A stretch of 64,000 nt of DNA, from assembly GCA_029263195.1 (NCBI GenBank), contig JAJCXX010000003.1, positions 50,325 through 114,324 of the forward strand, written 5' to 3'. A program made the translations under genes and the position numbers. A model generated the notes under the pieces. That model did no database searches, was not told the DNA's origin, and saw only the letters and a program-made list of their open reading frames with translations. This DNA comes from Acidimicrobiales bacterium (GTDB lineage Bacteria; Actinomycetota; Acidimicrobiia; Acidimicrobiales; Aldehydirespiratoraceae). Positions 1 through 8,186 of this stretch are shown one piece after another. How positions within the stretch are numbered: the stretch's first letter is position 1; each line of letters begins with the position of its first letter.

Positions 1-255
1 GGGTTCGAGATCGAGAACACCGCGAACATCGGAGTGGAGTCGCAGCATCGTCTCCTCGTCGACGGCGGCGGTGCCCAACTCGGGCCAGTCGTAGAGGTAG
101 TTGTCCGGGGCTTCGATACCAAGCATTTCCTTGATCGCCTGATATGGCTTCATCTTGATTCCGGTGGCGTTGCTGACTCCGAGCAGAATCGGCACCCGAT
201 CGGGTACCTCGTGGTCGATCGCCATCAATACGCGTTCGCGGGGAGTGATCGTCAT
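1..255 (-). CDS. Uroporphyrinogen decarboxylase (URO-D) family protein, N-terminal part, truncated by window edge
   Basis: Manual reverse-strand translation from ATG (253-255): MTITPRERVLMAIDHEVPDRVPILLGVSNATGIKMKPYQAIKEML...; RERVLxAIDHxxPDRVP is typical of URO-D/MtaA-type proteins. Absent from ORF track because no stop lies in the window. Confidence 0.75.
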   Translation of the reverse strand, partial: MTITPRERVLMAIDHEVPDRVPILLGVSNATGIKMKPYQAIKEMLGIEAPDNYLYDWPELGTAAVDEETMLRLHSDVRGVLDLEP

Positions 256-319
256 GTCGTAACTCCGGATTGTCGACCCCATGATCATGCCGCGTGGACC
301 AGCACGGAAGAGGCCAAGG

Positions 320-1666
320 TCACCCCGAGGTTCCGCAGGTGCTGTCGAGTTGAGACTGAACAGAATCGGTGAGTCTCGCCAACTCATCACTGTCGGGGAA
401 TTCGGCTGGGTTCCAGATCTCCGCGTCGACCAGTCCTTGGTATGCGCTGGCGTAGGCGATCAAATCCCGATCGGGGTTCGGTCCCGAGACGGTCACGAGC
501 TGCTGTATGAGGTCGTTGACTGTGGTCACGTAGGTGCGGATGTCGTTCTCCTGAGCCGAAACTGGCCCGGGTGACGATGTTTCGTGGAGCAGATCCGCCG
601 CCTCGCAGAAGGACACGCCGGCCAGCGATGTGGTCGATGCCGTGACAGACGTGGAGCTCGGAGTGATCGTCGATGTCGCGGAGGGAACCGTGGTCGTTGC
701 CGCGATGAGGTTTTCTGCGGCCGAATCGTCGTCACCGTCCGCCATCGACCACAGACCAACACCTGACGCCGCGACGAGGGCGGCTGCGGCCACCATGGCG
801 GCGACTTTGGACGCCGCGAATCCACCGACGCTGACAGCGGTTGATCCGGTGCCTGCGCCCGCTGCTTCCATGGCGGCCGCTCTGGATTGATCGACCGCGA
901 GGGTCGACATGGCGACCACGGGAAGCAGACCGGCGAGCACCGCCGGACTCACCCGGAGGCGCTTGGTCTCACCGCACGTTGGGCAGGTTCGGACGTGGCG
1001 GGCCACCCGCTTACGCAGCAATGGCGTCAGATCGCCGTCCCACCCCTCGAGGAGCGTGTCGAGATCACTGCATTCGGCTCGACCGTGTCTGGCCACCATC
1101 AGCGAGGTGACCGACGAAGCGAAACGATCCTTGGCGTTGTGGATCATGGCGTAGGCGTTGTCGCGCGTGACCCCGAGAGATTCGGCCAGCTCGTCTCCAC
1201 CGAGGCCCTGCCTCTCGGAGAGTTCGAGAGCGGCACGATCCTTCGGTTCGAGGCCGTCGAACGCCGCCACCACGAGTTGGATCATCTCCTCGCGATGGAG
1301 TCCGGAGATCATCTCGTCGGGGTCGGTGGTCGAGCCCACCGCCTCTTCGATCTCATCGTGGGCGACCTCACGGCCGCGACTGACGGAATCGAGGGCCAGT
1401 CGTCTCGCTATCGCCAGAAGCCACGGACGTAGCTTCGTCGGATCGCGAAGCTGGGAGATCGACTCGACGGCCTTCAGGAAGGTTGACTGGACGACGTCCT
1501 CGGCGTCGGTCTGGCGGCGGGTGATCGAGTAGGCCACCTGCCAGACCCGATCGCGGTAGCGGTCGAACACGTCGCCCCACGACCGAGGGTCGCCACCAAC
1601 AATGGCGGCGACCAACTCGGAGTCTTCGGTATTCTCGGTCACTGTTCCGACCTCATCTCCATCCAT
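320..1666 (-). CDS. ECF-type RNA polymerase sigma factor with C-terminal zinc-finger-like motif, TM segment and extracytoplasmic domain
   Basis: Region 2 (WQVAYSITRRQTDAEDVVQSTFLKA) and region 4 (LEPKDRAALELSERQGLGGDELAESLGVTRDNAYAMIHNAKDRF), then HVRTCPTCGETKR, hydrophobic stretch AAMVAAAALVAASGVGLW, then Thr/Ser linker. Confidence 0.85.
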   Translation of the reverse strand: MDGDEVGTVTENTEDSELVAAIVGGDPRSWGDVFDRYRDRVWQVAYSITRRQTDAEDVVQSTFLKAVESISQLRDPTKLRPWLLAIARRLALDSVSRGREVAHDEIEEAVGSTTDPDEMISGLHREEMIQLVVAAFDGLEPKDRAALELSERQGLGGDELAESLGVTRDNAYAMIHNAKDRFASSVTSLMVARHGRAECSDLDTLLEGWDGDLTPLLRKRVARHVRTCPTCGETKRLRVSPAVLAGLLPVVAMSTLAVDQSRAAAMEAAGAGTGSTAVSVGGFAASKVAAMVAAAALVAASGVGLWSMADGDDDSAAENLIAATTTVPSATSTITPSSTSVTASTTSLAGVSFCEAADLLHETSSPGPVSAQENDIRTYVTTVNDLIQQLVTVSGPNPDRDLIAYASAYQGLVDAEIWNPAEFPDSDELARLTDSVQSQLDSTCGTSG

Positions 1667-1732
1667 CGGCCGACAGAGTGCCGATCCGAGGATCTCCGAT
1701 CGAGACGACCGAGATCACAGGGAGTACTTGCG

Positions 1733-3040
1733 TCATGATTCCAGCTCGGTGCCGGCAATGACATCGGCATATCCGGCGTCGGCGATCAACTGCTGCATGG
1801 CCTGAGATCCCTGGCATCCGAGTTCCTCGAATGCGATCATCGGGGAGAGATCGCCGACGTCGAAGCCGGCTCCGGGATCGACGCCAGCCAGCACGTCGTC
1901 CATCGCTTGCAGGTACGGCCCGGACACCGCGGCATGGTCGATGCCGAGTCCGCCGGCGACTTCGATCAGGAGCCAGAACTGCATGCTTCCGCAGTTGCCG
2001 GTGGTCGTGTCGGTCGGGTCGGTGGTGTCGGTCGGGTCGGTCGGATCGGACGAGTGAGTCGGATCGACCGGGTCCTTGGTATCGATGACGACGTTGTCGC
2101 AGTACGACGACAGGAAGTCTTCGACTCGGTCGCGAAGAGCGGTGTCGCCGGGGCCAGGAACGACCTCGCTGTCGGCGGCGACCACGAGAGCATCTCGGTA
2201 GTCCTGAAGATCGGTGAGGGCCTCGGCTGGGAACCCAGCAGTGGCCTCAGCGGCCGTCACCAACTGGTTGAAGCCGTCGACCATCCGGTCGAGATACTCC
2301 AGAACTCCGGGGAGCCCGGGTTCGGTGGGTCCGCCCATGATCGTCGGGGCCACGTTCGCCCACACGGCACAGAACCGGGTTGCGGGTGTGACCTCGGCGG
2401 GAATCGTGGAAGTGGTCGATGTGGTGGTGTTCGGAGCCTGAGTGGTGGGGGTCGAATGACTGATCGGTGCCGTCGGGCCGGGTTCGGCCAACGGATTGCC
2501 GCAGGCGCAGCGGACCCGAGGAACGCCGCTGTCGTCGATGAGCACGGCGGTTCCGGATGCGAGAGTCGCTTGGAAGCCTCGGGCGACACCGCCGCGATAG
2601 GCATGGTTGGTGACGCGGGTCGGCTGATTGAGCACGGCGGGCTCCAGCGAACGGATCGTGTCGGAGATCTCGCCGACTTCGACATCGGCTGCCTCGGCCC
2701 ATGCCGCCGCGATCGTCGGGTTGTCGTCGAGGAACCCGATCAGGGCCTCTGGTCGGCACTCAGCGATCTCGGCATCAGGCACGAACGGGTCGGATCCCCG
2801 CTGATCGGCCGCCTCGAAGACCACATCCTCGGTCTGGAAGACCACATCCTCGGTCTGACCGAGTGCGGCTGCTGCGTTTTCCAATGTCGACTTTGAGCCG
2901 CATGCGGCGAGTATCAGCACCAAGAGCACGAGGTAGACGAGGGAGGTCAGCACACTGATGTGGCGTGAGCCTGCTTGGAAGGGGGTGGTGTCGGGAGTGG
3001 GAGGGATTTCCAGTGTCTTGACAGTTGCGATGCGGGCCAT
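1733..3040 (-). CDS. Putative secreted lipoprotein, function unknown
   Basis: 435 aa; N-terminal hydrophobic signal with lipobox-like LILAAC; Thr/Pro/Asp-rich linkers. GGAG ribosome binding site before ATG. Confidence 0.7.
   Translation of the reverse strand: MARIATVKTLEIPPTPDTTPFQAGSRHISVLTSLVYLVLLVLILAACGSKSTLENAAAALGQTEDVVFQTEDVVFEAADQRGSDPFVPDAEIAECRPEALIGFLDDNPTIAAAWAEAADVEVGEISDTIRSLEPAVLNQPTRVTNHAYRGGVARGFQATLASGTAVLIDDSGVPRVRCACGNPLAEPGPTAPISHSTPTTQAPNTTTSTTSTIPAEVTPATRFCAVWANVAPTIMGGPTEPGLPGVLEYLDRMVDGFNQLVTAAEATAGFPAEALTDLQDYRDALVVAADSEVVPGPGDTALRDRVEDFLSSYCDNVVIDTKDPVDPTHSSDPTDPTDTTDPTDTTTGNCGSMQFWLLIEVAGGLGIDHAAVSGPYLQAMDDVLAGVDPGAGFDVGDLSPMIAFEELGCQGSQAMQQLIADAGYADVIAGTELES
2816..2857. 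repeat. 21-bp perfect tandem duplication (gaagaccacatcctcggtctg x2)
   Basis: Direct reading: 2816-2836 and 2837-2857 identical; encodes duplicated QTEDVVF/TEDVVF peptide. Confidence 0.95.
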
Positions 3041-3309
3041 TGGCTCGTCTCCTTGTTGTGGGGGTACAAGGGAGACGCTCCACCAGGGACGATCTGAAAG
3101 TTTTCGCGGAGACTATTGTTTCGGCGAACTCGTGGCCGGAATGTCACACCCCCACACCACAGTGGTGACATGTCACTCGCACCGGTAGCCTTGCCGAGTC
3201 CCAATTGGGCCAGCCAAATATTTGTCGGTGTTCATCGACGAATCACAACCAATAACCCCTGCCCCGGGAATGGGGCCCCGGCCGTGCCGGGTCCACAGGA
3301 GGTCAGCTC

Positions 3310-3654
3310 GTGAAGCGAGCATACGAATTGATGATCATCATTGATCGCGATGTGGCGGACGCCGACATCGCCGAGGTGATGACACGAACCGAAGGTCAGG
3401 CCACCGAAGAGGGTGCCACCATTGCCTCGACCGACAATTGGGGTCGGCGTCGGTTCGCTTACGAGATCGACCACAAGCTCGAGGGAACCTACGTGGTGTG
3501 GGAGGTCGTCACCGAAACGGCCGGGCTCCCCGTCACCGAACGCCAGCTACGTCTCGCAGACGACATCGTCCGCCACAAGCTGTTCCGCCTTCCCGAGAAG
3601 GAGGCCACACGACGCGGCCTCCTCGGTGAAGCAACGCCGGCCGCGGCCGGCTGA
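3310..3654 (+). CDS. rpsF: 30S ribosomal protein S6
   Basis: MKRAYELMIIIDRDVADADIAEV...WGRRRFAYEIDHKLEGTYVVWE; synteny with ssb, rpsR, rplI. Confidence 0.96.
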   Translation: MKRAYELMIIIDRDVADADIAEVMTRTEGQATEEGATIASTDNWGRRRFAYEIDHKLEGTYVVWEVVTETAGLPVTERQLRLADDIVRHKLFRLPEKEATRRGLLGEATPAAAG

Positions 3655-3669
3655 TCCGGAGGTATCGAA

Positions 3670-4134
3670 ATGGGATACGACAACACCGTTACCGTCGTCG
3701 GGAATGTCACCCGCGACCCAGAACTTCGCTTCACCCAGGGCCAGATGGCGATTGCCACCTTTGGTGTGGCCTGGAACAAGAAGAAGCAAGACGCTGAGGA
3801 TGAGGTGTCGTTCTTCGACGTCACCTGCTTTCGTCAGCTCGCCGAGAACGTGGCCGAGTCGATCACCAAGGGCACTCGTGTGGTGATCTACGGCACCTTG
3901 CAGCAGCGCAGCTGGGAAAACAACGAAGGTCAGCGCCGTTCCAAGGTCGAGATTCTCGCCGACGATGTCGCCCCGAGCCTCAAGTGGGCTTCGGCTCAGA
4001 TAACTCGCAACGAATTCAAGGGCGGTGGAGCCCAGGGCGGTTCTGCCCCCCAAGGAGGAGGAGATCGCACGGTCTCCAACCAGAACCAGGGCGCAAGTGC
4101 CCCGGCTTACGACGTCGACGAAGAACCATTCTGA
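3670..4134 (+). CDS. ssb: Single-stranded DNA-binding protein
   Basis: MGYDNTVTVVGNVTRDPELRFTQGQMAIATFGVAWNKK; acidic tail ending DVDEEPF. Confidence 0.96.
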   Translation: MGYDNTVTVVGNVTRDPELRFTQGQMAIATFGVAWNKKKQDAEDEVSFFDVTCFRQLAENVAESITKGTRVVIYGTLQQRSWENNEGQRRSKVEILADDVAPSLKWASAQITRNEFKGGGAQGGSAPQGGGDRTVSNQNQGASAPAYDVDEEPF

Positions 4135-4209
4135 AGCTCGCTTCCGCGAGCCAACAATCAAATTCGAAAGATCTGACTGGCCGGACGTGTCCGGCCGAAA
4201 GGGAAAACC

Positions 4210-4644
4210 ATGGCCAAGGTCAAGAAGCGGGGTAAGTCGAAGGACAACCTCCGCAGGGGTAAGAAGAAGATCAGCATTCTCAAGACCGAGAAGATCGACT
4301 ATGTCGATTGGAAGGATGCGAATCTCCTTCGACGGTTCATGTCGGAACGGGCCAAGATCCGGGCCCGCCGCGTAACCGGTAACACTGTTCAGCAACAGAA
4401 GATGTGTGCCGACGCCGTCAAGGTGGCTCGCGAGATGGCTCTGGTGCCCTATGCCAGCAGGGTCACCACCCAACGCAGCAATCGCGGCGATCGCGGCGAT
4501 CGCAATCAGCGAGCCGACGGACCGGCCCCGCGTCCGAGCGCTCCGCCTCCTCCTCCGCGCGAGGGTGAAGAAGACGCCGCGGCCGAGTCGGTCGACACCG
4601 TCGAAGCGAGCGTCGAGCAGACTGCCGAGGTCAGCGAATCGTGA
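4210..4644 (+). CDS. rpsR: 30S ribosomal protein S18 with extended C-terminal low-complexity tail
   Basis: [53 protein letters not shown]; 144 aa, longer than a canonical S18. Confidence 0.93.
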   Translation: MAKVKKRGKSKDNLRRGKKKISILKTEKIDYVDWKDANLLRRFMSERAKIRARRVTGNTVQQQKMCADAVKVAREMALVPYASRVTTQRSNRGDRGDRNQRADGPAPRPSAPPPPPREGEEDAAAESVDTVEASVEQTAEVSES

Positions 4645-5087
4645 AGATCGTACTTCGAGACGACGTGAGCGGTCTGGGCAACAAGGGCGATGTTTGCGAT
4701 GTGGCCGACGGCTACTTCCGCAACTACCTCGATCCCAACAAGCTCGCCTTCAGGGCAACGGCAGGCAACCAGGATCAGGCCGAGGCCATGCGTCGGGCTG
4801 CGGCTCTGCGCAATGCAGCGAGTCGTGCCGATGCCGAAGAGGTCGCCACCGTCGTGGTGTCCTCCTCGATCACCATCGCCGCCAAGGCGGGCGAGGGTGG
4901 ACGGCTGTTCGGATCGGTCACTGCTTCCGATATTGCCGAAGCCGTAGCCGAACAGACCGGCGCTGTCATCGATCGTCACGCCATCCTGTTCGATGGTCAC
5001 ATCAAGGACCTGGGGCAGACCATCGTGACATGCAAGCTTCACCCCGAGGTGGAGTTTCCGATCACCGTTGAGGTTGTCGAGGCCTGA
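4641..5087 (+). CDS. rplI: 50S ribosomal protein L9
   Basis: [40 protein letters not shown] overlap with rpsR. Confidence 0.96.
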   Translation: MKIVLRDDVSGLGNKGDVCDVADGYFRNYLDPNKLAFRATAGNQDQAEAMRRAAALRNAASRADAEEVATVVVSSSITIAAKAGEGGRLFGSVTASDIAEAVAEQTGAVIDRHAILFDGHIKDLGQTIVTCKLHPEVEFPITVEVVEA

Positions 5088-5114
5088 TGTCGCACCGGCG
5101 CACTCTTGTGCCGG

Positions 5115-5123
5115 TTATCCACA
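5115..5123 (+). promoter_or_regulatory. DnaA-box consensus 9-mer (TTATCCACA)
   Basis: Exact match TTATCCACA in rplI-dnaB intergenic region. Confidence 0.4.
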
Positions 5124-5299
5124 GATCATCCCTGAGAAATCCCCGTGTTTGCGCGGGCTTTCCACTGGTATCCCACAGGGCACTAGGGGCAAGATCAAAG
5201 CCAAGATTGGGTGAGTGGGCGACAACGGATGTACTGGAACGATCAAACGATGAACGGTGACCATGAGTTGGCCCATGCCACTCTGAATGTAGGAGTGGA

Positions 5300-6658
5300 A
5301 TGGTCGCTTACGATCTGACCGACAATCGCACCACCCGGGTGCCGCCGCACAATCTCGAGGCCGAGGAGTCGCTTCTGGGAGCGATGTTGCTGTCGCGCGA
5401 CGCTATTGCCGACGCGGTCGAAACGGCTCGCAGCGAACACTTCTACCGGCCGGCCAACGCTCATGTATTCGACGCCATATCGACGCTCTACGCGGCTGGC
5501 GATCCGGCTGATCCGGTGACCGTTGCCGAAGAGCTCGATCACGCCGGCGTGTTGGATGTGGTTGGAGGCATCGACGCGCTGTTGGCACTGCAGGTCAACA
5601 CGCCCGCTACCTCCAATGCCTCCAAGTACGCCCAGATTGTGTCCGAACGTTTCACCCTTCGCCGGCTGATCGGCGTGGGTAGCGAGATCGCCGAACTCGG
5701 CTACAGCCTCCCCGACGACGTGACAAGGGCGGTCGACGAGGCCGAGAACATGATGTTCCAGGTGGGACAGGGCCGTGTGGCCGACACCATGGCCGAAATA
5801 CGCGATCTGCTCGACGCCACCCTCGACCGTCTGGAGCGGCTCTACGAACAAGGCCAGGGAATCACCGGCACACCCACCGGATTCATCGACCTCGATGATC
5901 TCTTGTCGGGGCTTCAGCCCAGCTCGCTGGTGATCGTCGGGGCGCGCCCTGCCATGGGCAAGACCGCCTTCGCTCTCAACATTGCCGCTCATGCCGCGGT
6001 GAGGGAGTCTCGCTCCGTACTCGTCTTCAGCTTGGAGATGGGCCACCTCGAGCTCAGTCAGAGACTGCTGTGTTCCGAAGCTAGCGTCGACGCCAAGAAC
6101 ATGCGCGACGGCAAGCTCAGCGAAGACGACTGGACTCGTATCTCCAACGGCATCGGTCGTCTGGCCGAATCGAAGATTTGGATCGACGACAATCCCAACA
6201 TGACGATCATGGAGATCAGATCGAAGGCCCGCCGTCTCAAGAGCCGGGTCGGCGACCTCGGAATGATCGTGGTCGACTATCTCCAGCTGATGTCCGGTCG
6301 AGCGAGCGCCGAGAATCGACAGGTGGAGGTTGCCGAAATCTCGCGAGGTCTGAAGATTCTGGCTCGCGAACTCGAGTGTCCGGTGGTCGGCTTGTCTCAG
6401 CTCTCGAGGAACCTGGAGATGCGAGCCGACAAGCGACCCATGCTGGCTGATCTTCGCGAATCGGGTTCGATCGAACAGGACGCCGACGTGGTGATGTTTC
6501 TCTATCGCGATGAGGTCTACAACCCGGGCAGCGACAGCGAGGGAATCGCCGAGGTCATCGTCGCCAAGCATCGAAACGGGCCAACCGGAACCGTCCAGCT
6601 CGGGTTTGTTCCACGCTTCACGTCGTTCCGAAACTTGACTCGCCGCGGCGAAGTCTGA
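5300..6658 (+). CDS. dnaB: Replicative DNA helicase DnaB
   Basis: RVPPHNLEAEESLLGAMLL; Walker A GARPAMGKTAFALN; no intein interruption. Confidence 0.96.
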   Translation: MVAYDLTDNRTTRVPPHNLEAEESLLGAMLLSRDAIADAVETARSEHFYRPANAHVFDAISTLYAAGDPADPVTVAEELDHAGVLDVVGGIDALLALQVNTPATSNASKYAQIVSERFTLRRLIGVGSEIAELGYSLPDDVTRAVDEAENMMFQVGQGRVADTMAEIRDLLDATLDRLERLYEQGQGITGTPTGFIDLDDLLSGLQPSSLVIVGARPAMGKTAFALNIAAHAAVRESRSVLVFSLEMGHLELSQRLLCSEASVDAKNMRDGKLSEDDWTRISNGIGRLAESKIWIDDNPNMTIMEIRSKARRLKSRVGDLGMIVVDYLQLMSGRASAENRQVEVAEISRGLKILARELECPVVGLSQLSRNLEMRADKRPMLADLRESGSIEQDADVVMFLYRDEVYNPGSDSEGIAEVIVAKHRNGPTGTVQLGFVPRFTSFRNLTRRGEV

Positions 6659-6706
6659 TCCCACGCGCCACGGCCCGGAGCTCGGGGATGGCTAGCGTCG
6701 ACCGGG

Positions 6707-7423
6707 ATGGATCGGGCTCCGAAGTTGATCGCAGCGTCATTGGTCGGATTTCTGGCTGTAGTGGCGATCGGTTGGTTGGTGTGGTCCGACGGCGAATCGC
6801 ACTCGCCCGCTGGGATCCCGGCGGCCACGTCGTTTCCGGCGATCGACCACGACCCGGCCGCGGCCGGCGATCTCGAGGTCGCATGGCGGGCTTGGCGAAA
6901 CGGAACATTTGTCGTGCAAGGCACCTGGACACGAACCCTTGACTCCGGTGGTTCACCCCTAACCGGTCCGACCCTTGTGGTCCAGGATCCGCCGCGTCGG
7001 GTCGTGCAGCGACTCGGCGCAACCGCTGAACTCTTCGACGATCGGGTCGCGGCATGTGAACCCGTGACCGGCAACGGCCCGGATGAAGTCGATGCAGTCG
7101 GTGTGGCACCGTGCGTGAGTGGTCAGGCGGGTCTCAGCTACGACGATCGGGTAACGATAGAATTGGCCACCGTCGCGGACTATGTCACCGGTGTGAACCG
7201 GATCTACGACATTGATCGCGGACCGATTGAGGGATGCTTTCGTGCGGAGTTATCCGTGTCGGCGCTGGCCTCACCGTGGGGTAGATGGGCCCAATTCTGT
7301 TTCGATTCCGACACCGGAGCCATGATCTCGAGTCGGATTCGTCGTCAGTCGGCGGTCGACGTGGAGGCCGCTTCGGTCGTGTCCACCGACGTCAGCGATT
7401 CCGACTTCCCCGAATCGTCGTAG
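6707..7423 (+). CDS. Hypothetical membrane-anchored/secreted protein
   Basis: N-terminal hydrophobic segment LIAASLVGFLAVVAIGWLVW; no family recognised. Confidence 0.6.
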   Translation: MDRAPKLIAASLVGFLAVVAIGWLVWSDGESHSPAGIPAATSFPAIDHDPAAAGDLEVAWRAWRNGTFVVQGTWTRTLDSGGSPLTGPTLVVQDPPRRVVQRLGATAELFDDRVAACEPVTGNGPDEVDAVGVAPCVSGQAGLSYDDRVTIELATVADYVTGVNRIYDIDRGPIEGCFRAELSVSALASPWGRWAQFCFDSDTGAMISSRIRRQSAVDVEAASVVSTDVSDSDFPESS

Positions 7424-7459
7424 TCATCGATCGACCGGCTTGTTCGGAGAAGTTGAGAG

Positions 7460-7590
7460 GGGGCGGAGGCTGAATGAGTGCGCCAGCACCCTGGAAAAGC
7501 GCTGGTGGCGATGCATTGGAGGGAGTATTCAACCCCCACCCTTCTCTCTGCGACCAGCGGGGGCGATACCGCTGGCCAGTATCTCTATCG
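7460..7590 (+). repeat. Tandem structured repeat, copy 1 (candidate ncRNA/cis-regulatory RNA)
   Basis: Imperfect copy of 7663-7790; shares a 28-nt identical block (7499-7526 = 7701-7728) and 13-nt tcaacccccaccc; hairpin CCAGCGG-N8-CCGCTGG (7554-7575). Strand assumed. Confidence 0.75.
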
Positions 7591-7662
7591 GCGCGGGAAT
7601 GGCCGTCCATGAGCAGAATTCCGTAGTTCTGCGAACAGATCATTCTTGCCGGGGGGTGAAAT

Positions 7663-7790
7663 GGGGTGGAGGTTGAATGACAGCGCTAGCACCCTGGAAG
7701 GCGCTGGTGGCGATGCATTGGAGGGAGTTCTCAACCCCCACCCGATCTCTTGGCAAACGGGGGCGAATCCGTTGGCCGCCACCCCTATCG
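7663..7790 (+). repeat. Tandem structured repeat, copy 2 (candidate ncRNA/cis-regulatory RNA)
   Basis: 12-bp (one mismatch) outer stem 7664-7676/7731-7743; inner stem CGCTAGC/GCTGGTG (7684-7690/7703-7709); hairpin CAAACGG-N8-CCGTTGG (7754-7775) with a compensatory change relative to copy 1. Strand assumed. Confidence 0.75.
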
Positions 7791-7943
7791 GACCACAGGT
7801 GCCGACTTTGAGACGAAGTCCTCAGAACATGCCGAAGGTCCCGGTTGGACGATGAGGTTGGTAATCAGTGAGACTGCGACGGCTCAGATCGGCTCGGACA
7901 AATGGAGTCGACTGCAAGCTGAAATTTCCTACGGAGGTCTCGG

Positions 7944-8153
7944 GTGTTCTTGGGTGACAATTTGTTGGCGTGGTTGGTTCTGGCGATCGGTGGTGCCATG
8001 GCGGCCGGAAACCTCATGGCGATCGTGCGCCCGCCCGAAACAAAGAACGACGACAGCGATCTCGAACGGGCGCCACTCATCCGAAGCATCGTGTTCATAG
8101 CGGTCGGCCTCGTGGCTTCGGTATGGGCAATTGCGAGCTTGATCAACTCCTGA
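7944..8153 (+). CDS. Small two-TM membrane protein, unknown
   Basis: GTG start preceded by GGAGG; 69 aa with two hydrophobic segments (LLAWLVLAIGGAMAAGNLM; SIVFIAVGLVASVWAIASL). Confidence 0.6.
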   Translation: MFLGDNLLAWLVLAIGGAMAAGNLMAIVRPPETKNDDSDLERAPLIRSIVFIAVGLVASVWAIASLINS

Positions 8154-8186
8154 CCCAGTCGGCGCCCCGAGCTCGGTCCTGACTCC

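Noticed and set aside
1907-2896. 329-aa plus-strand ORF opposite the lipoprotein gene
   Set aside because: Gly/Arg-rich shadow ORF of high-GC DNA; the minus-strand frame has a signal peptide, lipobox and RBS.
5243-6664. 473-aa minus-strand ORF opposite dnaB
   Set aside because: Antisense shadow of the clearly conserved dnaB frame.
7440-7855. Small ORFs on both strands within the tandem repeat region
   Set aside because: A 1-nt indel between the two repeat copies shifts frame, so protein similarity is not maintained across the element.
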